From positions 47,139,932 through 47,203,931 of the forward strand of contig CM045760.1 of assembly GCA_025200525.1 (NCBI GenBank): a stretch of 64,000 bases of DNA. The letters run 5' to 3'. The number at the start of each line of letters is the position of its first letter. Position 1 is the first letter of the stretch. Of this stretch, positions 56,481-64,000 are shown in pieces. Source of the stretch: Camellia lanceoleosa (Eukaryota; Streptophyta; Magnoliopsida; Ericales; Theaceae). A program made the translations under genes and the position numbers. Below the pieces are notes generated by a model. The model did no database searches. It was not told the DNA's origin and worked only from the letters and a program-made list of their open reading frames with translations.

Positions 56481-59400
56481 TGTAGACACCCCATTTTTGA
56501 CGTTCTTCAAGACTTGGACGTGACCGCTGGAACACTTGGTGATTACCCATGTTCGTGTTTCGTTTTGAGTTCCCGGAGGTCTCGGCTACGCGTCTTGCTT
56601 CAGGATCTCTCAACTCGACTGTTCTGTGTTTGGTTTTGCACCAAACACTTGTGTTTTGTTTCTGAGGGTAGAGAGTAGCTTGTTAGCTATCCCTGGCACC
56701 CACCGGCCATGGCTTGAGGCCACCAGCCGTGTTTTGAGGCCACCGGCCATTGGTGAAATATACCATTGGCCGGTCGGCATTTGGTGTGGCCGGCCGACCA
56801 TATGTTTGGCCGATGGACTCCTTTTCTAGCCGGTACCCCCTTTTTGCCTTTTTCAGGCATAGTGCATGCCAGCTGTACAAATTGAATGCACAAGACCTCT
56901 CTGCATATATATGTGGTTGTTTTGCACCTTTGACCCTTTTTTTCGCACCATTTGCTCAAAGCTTCTTGAGGAAGCTTTGACCCCTTGTCTTGGCTTCCTT
57001 AAGAAGCTTGCACCTTTGGGATAGCTTCCATTGGAAGCTTGGTCCCTTTGACCCTTTTGCTTAGCTTCTTTGAGAAGCTTAAACACTTTTCCTTGCCTAT
57101 ATAAGGAGGGCCTCTCCTTCCATTGAGGAGGTTCAGCAAATCCAAACCTAATACACATATATATCTGATATATATATATATATCTCTATACCTCCCTCTC
57201 TCTCTTCATTTGTGTGTGTTTAAGGGCCTAAAAGTGTGTTTTGTTCATGGTTTTGCACTAAGACACACACTATTACACCATACTTCGACTTTGAGAGGCA
57301 TTGAGGATTTGTTCTTGAGGGTTTGTTCTTGAGGTTTTGGACTGATTTTGATCAGAGGAGGAGGGCTACATTGGCTGTTCTTCAAAGGTTCTTCAAGAGT
57401 AACACTCTTACTTTAGATTCCCCAATCTTGCACTAGACTTTTGCCTATCTTGCTTACTGTTTTAGACTTTGTATATAATTAAAAAAAAAGTCTTGTATTT
57501 GCATGCTTAAGATACTTCACTAAGGTTGTTTTGGTGTTGGAGGTCAACCTCCCCCTCTTAGGCCTTGTTTGGCCCTTTTTTGTGCTTCCATTGTTAAGCT
57601 TTGGTTACTTTGGTGTATTGGCCTTCTCACCACTGAAACCCAATGGATTTCAGTGGTGAAGAAGGGGGTTTGAAGTCTTGCATAGGGGAGGGACACCCCT
57701 CTCCCTTGGTCTCTCATTTGTGTATGTTTTGGCCTCATAAGGGTAGCATATGTGCTTGGTTGTTCTTGGCTTCATTTCAGGGGTTTTTGGGTGTTATTTG
57801 GGCATATCTTACCTCTGTTTTTGGTCGGATTAAAGGTCCCTTGCATTCTCAATATACTTGCTTTGTAATCCTCCATTTTGCCTAGAAGAACATCATGCAT
57901 TTAGCCTACCATGCCCTCATGTTTTGGCCTAACTTTGTGAAGTTCTTAGCTATGTCTTACCATGCTTAAGGTCTGTTGGGAGCTTATTTGATCATATTTG
58001 CCATGTTTGGTATAGCCTCTTTGTATTTTGGCTTGTGAGCCTTTAGTTTGTGAGTCATGAGCATGCTTGAGTTGGGTTGTTTTAGTGATTTGAAGTCATC
58101 TCTCATGCCATTTTAGTCCCTAATCCATGCTTGTATACTCACATTTATTCTCCTTTCAATGCTTTGAAGAGGTGTGGTTTTATGCTCCATGTTTGGCCTT
58201 TTTGTGCATGCCTTTCGTTTAAGTCATTTGGGCTGCCATATCAGGGGGTTTTGGGACTTATTTTGGTGCATTATAACTCTATTTTGTATTGAAAATTTCA
58301 TGTCATGTTTGCTTGGGGTAGGTGTTGAGTAATGCCCTCTTTTGTACCCTTGAAAGCCTTCTATCTTACACCCATTCCCTAGCATGATTTGGTGTCATCC
58401 TTCACATGTTGTTTCAGAGTTTAACACGAGTGTTTAACGTCCATGTTTATCACCTTTGAGTGTTCTTGAGAATAGCCTTCCATGCTTAGGTTTTTGGCTC
58501 ATTGGTGTGCATATTTGCATGAGCACTTATCCATCATTTTTGACACTTTTGGCCACTGTTTCGGGGTGTGGCTGAGGCCTCCCATTTCAGTTTAAGACCA
58601 CCCTTGTACATAGTTGCATACTTAGCATGTGGCATGTTGCATTCCATTATTTGCATGCTTACATGATGCCTTGTTTGCATGTTTGCATATTGTTTAGATA
58701 ATTGCATCATATGATTTTGTTGCACTCTTGGCATACTAATGTTTGCATGAATAGGTAGCATTGCATTGCATTAGTTGCACTACTTTGCATTGTATATGGC
58801 ATACATTGCATTACATTTTGCTTGGTTTGGGGTGTCAAACCAAGCATGAGGGTTGAGGAGTGTTCGTATTTAAAGTGACGAAGCACGTCTCAATCCTCGG
58901 TCACTGACGCCTTTGATCTCAACATGATGGGGTGTTAGCATTCATTCGCTTGTTGCATGCATTTTACATTAATAGGCAAACTTGGCATCTTAGGCCATCA
59001 TGCATTGGAATGCATGATTGGTGGCCTGGGTACTGAGGGCCACACTCCCTTGAGTCCATAACATGATTGAGAGAGTGGCCATGCACACATTTGTTTGAAA
59101 ATTCTATGCCATACACTACTTGCCCTCTACTGCTGTCAACTGCAGGATTCTGCAGGAAGAAATAGCCGGTCAGCTACTTGGAGTGCCGACCGGCCAGAAG
59201 TAGATGGCCGATAGCTTAAAAAGTGGCCGGTGACCATTCCCTGAGGCCGGTGGTGTTTCCACCTGGCCGGTGATGCTCCCTAGTGTTCAGAGAAGCATCC
59301 TTGAGACTTGTAAAAATTTTCAGAGAAGCAAGGCAGCGAAAACAGAGGCAGCAGTGCTATGGCAGCGAGTTTCCAGGCGAGATGAGTTAAGCATGCATCA

Positions 59401-60665
59401 TTCACGCATTCTGAGGCAGGGCTGTGGCCACCTTCTTTCCGCATTTAATTTGTTAATTAATTAGAAGTTCTATAATAATTAATTTAATATTATTTATTCG
59501 GATCCTCCGAGTGAGGGCAATTGTGTAATAAGTGTGCGTGAGTGTGTGTATGTCTTCCAACCCCACGTCTTTCTCCCTTTTATTTACTAGTTTTCGATGG
59601 TTAGTCTAGGGCATGTTTTAATTAGCATACAGTATGATAGCATGTTTGCATCCATTCATTCGTTTTGTATGTACCGGGCTCGGCGCATCATTCTAACTGC
59701 ATTTGTATTTCAATTTCAAATTGAATACGTGTTAGTTGTAGCATTTCACATGTCATTGTAGATTAGCCGAGCCTATCTTAGTTGCATTTTGCATGTGTTG
59801 CAATTAGCCATCTTAACATGAACTAGGATCATGCATGTGATTACTAACTAGTTTCTGTTTTGGCTTGGAGTACTAAGTAAGCTTTTATGCTTTAGCATAC
59901 CGCATGCGTGTAAGTGTTGCCATGACAGCATACTTGCCATGACAGCATGCTTACCATGAGGCTATTTACTTATGTGATATAATCGCTTGAATGCCTGTGG
60001 ATGGAGGTTGAATTACCTAAATTGGAATAATACATTAAAACTGTGAGTTTTAAGACCACTAGATAGTGGCAAAACCATTTTTTCTAAAGCCCACTCGAGG
60101 GTGGCAAAACCTGCATTTTAACCTACTTACGAGTAGCAAACCATTTTCAAAACAAACAAGCAATGTTTTGTTCCAATTTAGGCGATTTGATCTATACTTG
60201 TATGTTGCGCGCATCACATAGTAAATCTAGGCTAATAACCGGAATAAGAATGCATAATGTTTTCAAAGCTAGATATCATGGTTAGTAGAGGCCGATCTTT
60301 GATCGGGCGAGCGGGGGTGCTCACGAAGTGACCTTCCCCAATCGTACCCAAGTTCCCGAGCCGAGGCAACTTTGGTGATGACTGACACGTGGCCTTAGGC
60401 AACGAATCAAGGTTTCCTAAATTCCCCCAAAATAAAATATTTAGGTGGCGACTCTGTATCTGGCAAAGCAGTCCATGTTTGGCACTTCTTTCAAAAAATC
60501 TGTTTTCAAAAACGATTTGCCGGATTTGGACTCTTTGATGATTCATCGGTCTTGCATTGCACTCTGCGAGATTAGATACAGGACCGTGACATTGAGTCCT
60601 GAATTGTAGTGAGCCCAAATGAACAAAACGGGATTTCCCTCCCGGGACGTTCGGGGACGTCTACA
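56481..60665 (+). mobile_element. S3: solo LTR of an Ogre-like family (4185 bp)
   Basis: TGTAGACACCCC start and GACGTCTACA end with perfect ATACT duplications. GGCC-rich clusters 56695-56835 and 59163-59275; four GCTTC-N5-GAAGC palindromes at 56958-57083; TATA at 57098-57107; hairpin region 58910-59075; poly(A) signal near 59524; PBS-like TGGCGACTC near 60445. No internal coding region. Confidence 0.93.
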
Positions 60666-60670
60666 ATACT

Positions 60671-61027
60671 GTGTTAGATTATTCCTACTGGGTTGTGGCT
60701 CACCCTATTTGGGAAAAACATTTTCAGGTAGTGATGGCATGCCTCTACTAAGGCAATAGCATTGGAGGGACTTCTTTTTTCGGGAAGCAAGAGCTTATTT
60801 GCTTTGTTCCACTTTTGTATAGCCTAGGGCTTAAATTGTATGAGCTAGTCTCATTTTTGTTATAACCAAGCCAAGGCTTGGAAAGGTATAAGCCTATAGG
60901 GCATTTATTTATGTTTAACTCTTTTGTACTATTAACTCTATGAAATGTAAGAATGTTACACTCTAATTCATGTAATTATCTATATATAATTCGGTTGAAT
61001 CTGTGGTTATATTTTGGGGGCGTTACA
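60671..61027 (+). repeat. Element D 3' LTR, right part
   Basis: Continues the chromovirus LTR after S3 to the GGGGCGTTACA end at 61027. The two parts total about 2.1 kb. Element D's TSD cannot be checked because its 5' end is outside the window. Confidence 0.85.
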
Positions 61028-61849
61028 TGTTTGCACCAGCCAATAGTGTGTTGTCTGTCTAGTAGTTGCAATGACAACAATTGCAAGAAATGTGTTAACT
61101 AACATCACAGTGTGGTGGGCAGTGAGGGAATTTTGTAATTGCTTCCTAAAAGAAGAGACTCTATGTATTGTCAAAACTAGAAATGTGCTTAGAAAAGAAA
61201 CAAATTGTATTGTGGATAACAGGTCTAAAATCAGCATCTTGGCTGGCATCCCCATGCCCCACACTGCAAATGAGAACATTGTCAATAATTTAATCAATGA
61301 TGAAAGAGATTGGAACTTAAGGAATCATTCGTTAACCTAGACTCTATAAGAATAAACCTCTCATAGCCCTGTGTGTCTAGATGAAAATAAACACAACTCG
61401 CAACCTGAGAGGTTAAGTTGACCAAGTTATAGTGCCACCTCCTTTCGCATGCTTGGGAAGACCATGAATGTTACTAAAAGGGTTCATGACTGCCCCATCT
61501 CACTTAAAGCATGTAAAGATGCTTTCCCTCCGGACAACTTTAAGATGACAATTTTGTTTTTAAAAGTTCTCACATTCAAATTGATTTTTTTTAGAATTCC
61601 ATGATTTCTCCTTTGTTTAAGTTGAATGGGGCACAACCACAGCAATAGCTAAAGATTCTTCTTTGTGTAGTTTGAATGCAACACAACGGGAAAATGGCAA
61701 AAGGGTGAAAGCATAAATTTTGTTCAAGGAGCCAAGGTATATATACATAAAAAAAATACTCAGTTAGTTTTGATACATTGCTAATTGAACATAATTTCTT
61801 GTATAAACATTGTGAAAGAAGTATTTAATGAGAAAAATAAGTAAATCAA
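61028..61849. other. Unassigned DNA flanking element D
   Basis: An 89-residue frame (61071-61340, +) has a tail NNLINDERDWNLRNH that faintly recalls the region after plant LINE RT domains, but this is too weak to call. The rest is AT-rich with no repeat or gene I can recognise. It may be the DNA into which element D inserted. Confidence 0.4.
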
Positions 61850-62203
61850 ACAAGATTTTTTCTTTTTCCATTTTCTAAAAGTTTTGAATTACTAATTAGA
61901 TCTCGGTATATGATCAGTTAGACACTGTTTTAAGCTATTTTATTGATAGATATGATCTATTAAATTAAAAATAAAAAATGCTTAAGACCCCAAAAATATG
62001 ACCCTTAAACTCATACTTAATAACATGGAATGTTACTAACAAGATTTTTTTTTTCATTTTCTAAAAGTTTTGAATTACTAATTAGATCTCAATATATAAT
62101 CGGTTAGACGCTATTTTAAGCTATTTTATTGATTGATATAATCTATTAAATTAAAAATGAAAAATGCTTAAGACCCCCTAAAATATGACCCTTAAACTTA
62201 AAC
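61850..62203. repeat. Tandem duplication, unit about 189 bp
   Basis: ACAAGATTTTTT followed by CATTTTCTAAAAGTTTTG starts at 61850 and again at 62039. The copies share ACTAATTAGATCTC and AAATGCTTAAGACCCC with scattered differences. The second copy stops at the LINE poly(T). Confidence 0.88.
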
Positions 62204-64000
62204 TTTTTTTTTTTTTTTTTTATCAGCAAAAAGAAATTTTATTGATGAATACTGTAGAAACCATACATCAATAAAGAAAAGATGGATGCACAAGCATCAT
62301 AGCAAAGGAATATGATCCCAACTAGGTTGGCACCATATACAAAGCCCAATCATCTGCAGCATCGCGTCAAGTTAGTGAGCAACCAACCAAAAGGAAAATC
62401 GACACCAATCCCACAGAATACAACATAAAGTCACCACCAAAGATCCCCGAACAACAGCAACAGCATATACAAACTCAAAATAACCGAAAACATGTAACAC
62501 CAAAACTCCAAATAGAACAGGCCACCAAGACTCTCAACTCCATCAGTCAGCACTCCCTTGAATATCACATAAATTTGGGCCATCCAAACCAAACTCACAA
62601 AGCAACCTCAAAGCACACCCCTGGAACCACCTCCCAAGCAGAATCTAATGTGTTCCAGATTGAAAATAAAATCATTCACTGTGAAAACATGATCCTTAAA
62701 CACTTCCTTGAACCAAACATCCATTCTAAACTTAATCAGATCACTCACACCTACCACATTTGGGACAACATCCCTAAATAAGCATTCATTTCGATGATTC
62801 CACAAATACCACATTACAACTAAAGGAAGAGCTTTCCATATCATCCTCTCTTTTTTGCTAAGCCTCACCCCTACCCACCAATTAAGAATAGCCTCCACTA
62901 TATCTGGCAATGCACCATGTACATCCGACCATCTAAGCATTTTTTACCACACTCTGCAAGCAACTGGACATGACAGTAATACATGGTTAAGTGACTCATC
63001 CACAAATTTGCACAGTGTGCGGGCAGATGATGCATTAGCATTCATAATACCAATCTGGATAAGAAAGTCTGTTGTCTTTAACCTTCCTTTCCATTCAAGC
63101 CAACCAAAAAATTGAACTCTAGGGGGAATATACTTGACCTAAACCCTTTTGCTAATTGGACTAAGGTTGCCAAAACCACCTGTCATAAATTTATACACTG
63201 ATTCAACTGTAAATCTCCCTGTTTTAGAAGCATCCCAAACTAGTGTATCATCTAAGGATTGCCTAATAGTAGGACCTGTCTCTAAATGGCTTACCAATCT
63301 GGTGGCCTCCACTCTTTCCCAATCATATAATTCCCTTCTAAACTCGAACATATACTCACCAGTATCCTTCTTCCTTTCCACCATTGCAAATAAATACTCT
63401 CCCTAATTTACTACCAATCTATATAAGAGTGGGAATTCAACTTTAAGACATAAGTTATCACACCATTTATCAACCCAGAACTTCACTCTATGGCCATTAC
63501 CCACTTTCACTTTACAATTATCTAGAAAAAACTCCAACAGTCTACTATATCCTTCCAAAGTTTAGAGCACCTACTGTTTAAGCTAATTGAAGGCCTCCAA
63601 TTCCTATTCTCTACTCTATATTTACTACATATAACTCTTCTCCACAATGCTTTGCTCTCAACACCAAACCTCCACCACCATTTCAATAAAAGGCAATCAT
63701 TAACCTCCTTAACTCTCCTAACCCCTAAACCCCCTTGCTCAACAGGTTTGGGAACTTCCTACCGTTTTACTAGGTGAACCTTCTTTCTCAATTCGGACTC
63801 TCCTTAGAGGAATGAGCCCTGAAGCTTGTCTAGCTCTCTACTAACCCCCTGTGGCAATTTATACAGAGACAAATAGTATATAGGCAAAAAATAAAGAATA
63901 TATTTTATTAAAGTAAGCCTCCCTGCAAATGAAAGTAATTTCCTTTTCCAACATGCCAGTTTGCTTCTAACTTTGTCCAAAATAGGTCTCCAAAATGCTT
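62204..64000 (-). mobile_element. L1-like LINE, 3' part
   Basis: Eighteen T at 62204-62221 are the poly(A) tail on the - strand, followed leftwards in transcript terms by a 3' UTR (62222-62600) and ORF2 coding sequence that runs off the right edge. The 5' end and the TSD partner are outside the window. Confidence 0.88.
62608..64000 (-). pseudogene. LINE ORF2 C-terminal part (RT thumb region and zinc-binding domain)
   Basis: On the - strand from the right edge: WKRKLLSFAGRLTLIKYIL and LPIYYLSLYKLPQGV, then LLLKWWWRFGVESKALWRR, characteristic of plant L1 ORF2 after the RT core. Then ERVEATRLVSHLE, VWDASKTGRFTVESVYKFM and a zinc-binding segment with CKFVDESLNHVLLSC, ending in LPLVVMWYLWNHRNECLFRD. 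Stops and frame changes (for example near 63395, 63138 and 62941) break it. Confidence 0.85.

Larger units (their letters stand above)
48974..61027 (+). mobile_element. Element D: Tekay-like chromovirus, 3' part, host of C, S2 and S3
   Basis: Integrase 48974-49341 and 53600-54347, chromodomain, PPT, and a 3' LTR of about 2.1 kb split by S3 (54730-56480 and 60671-61027). The rest of pol, gag and the 5' LTR would lie left of element C outside the window. The LTR ends GGGGCGTTACA, usual for this chromovirus group. Stops and frameshifts are frequent, fitting its place as the oldest layer. Confidence 0.9.

Noticed and set aside
56958..57083. Heat shock elements in S3
   Set aside because: Arms are TTC-N5-GAA, not the TTC-N2-GAA spacing of standard sites.
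61071..61340. LINE fragment or host gene exon
   Set aside because: The similarity is faint and there is no supporting neighbour or splice pattern.
62575..63406. + strand open frames opposite the LINE
   Set aside because: They are antisense shadows of ORF2, whose motifs are on the - strand.

Overview
The window reads as one nested block of plant retrotransposons. I see no rRNA, tRNA, CRISPR or ordinary single-copy plant gene that I can support. The families point to a large-genome angiosperm, probably a eudicot: Tat/Ogre-type Ty3-gypsy elements with very long LTRs and a second RNase H, a Tekay-type chromovirus with a C-terminal chromodomain, and an L1-like LINE. I cannot name the species.

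The order of insertion can be read from junctions and target-site duplications (TSDs). Element D, a Tekay-like chromovirus on the + strand, is the oldest visible host; its integrase, chromodomain and 3' LTR lie from 48974 to 61027. Element C, an Ogre-like element on the - strand and about 23 kb when intact, is inserted in D. Its 5' LTR is 45508-48973, then (reading leftwards) leader, gag, protease, RT, RNase H, second RNase H and integrase, an antisense gene cassette, tandem repeats, and its 3' LTR at 3490-6537. Element B (15503-38225, + strand) is inserted in C's integrase gene. It is a relative of C with two full LTRs but no protease, RT, RNase H or integrase. A solo LTR (S1, 25330-30578) sits inside B. 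Two more solo LTRs (S2, 49342-53594; S3, 56481-60665) are inserted in D. Element A, a short-LTR Tat element on the - strand (1-3488), is inserted in C's 3' LTR. To the right of D lie unassigned DNA, a duplicated AT-rich segment and the 3' part of a LINE.

The most interesting content is in C. Between integrase and the 3' LTR, and antisense to the element, it carries two intron-containing genes. P1 (8853-11805, six exons) encodes a plant mobile domain protein. P2 (12591-13876, two exons) resembles an uncharacterised plant protein class (DUF7745-like). All introns I can place are GT-AG and phase 0, and each gene has its own TATA box next to a GGCC-rich microrepeat that also occurs in the LTR promoters. 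Both genes are now broken by stops or frameshifts, and B keeps only a relic of P2. Antisense placement explains how introns could persist in an element that passes through RNA.

The LTRs (3.5-5.2 kb) share TGTAGACACC and CTACA ends, a TATA box followed by (CT)n, three RNA hairpins with compensatory base changes, two GGCC-rich clusters, a poly(A) signal with a GU-rich tail, and a PBS-like motif in the U5. Essentially every coding region carries stops or frameshifts, so the block is a decayed record rather than a set of active elements.
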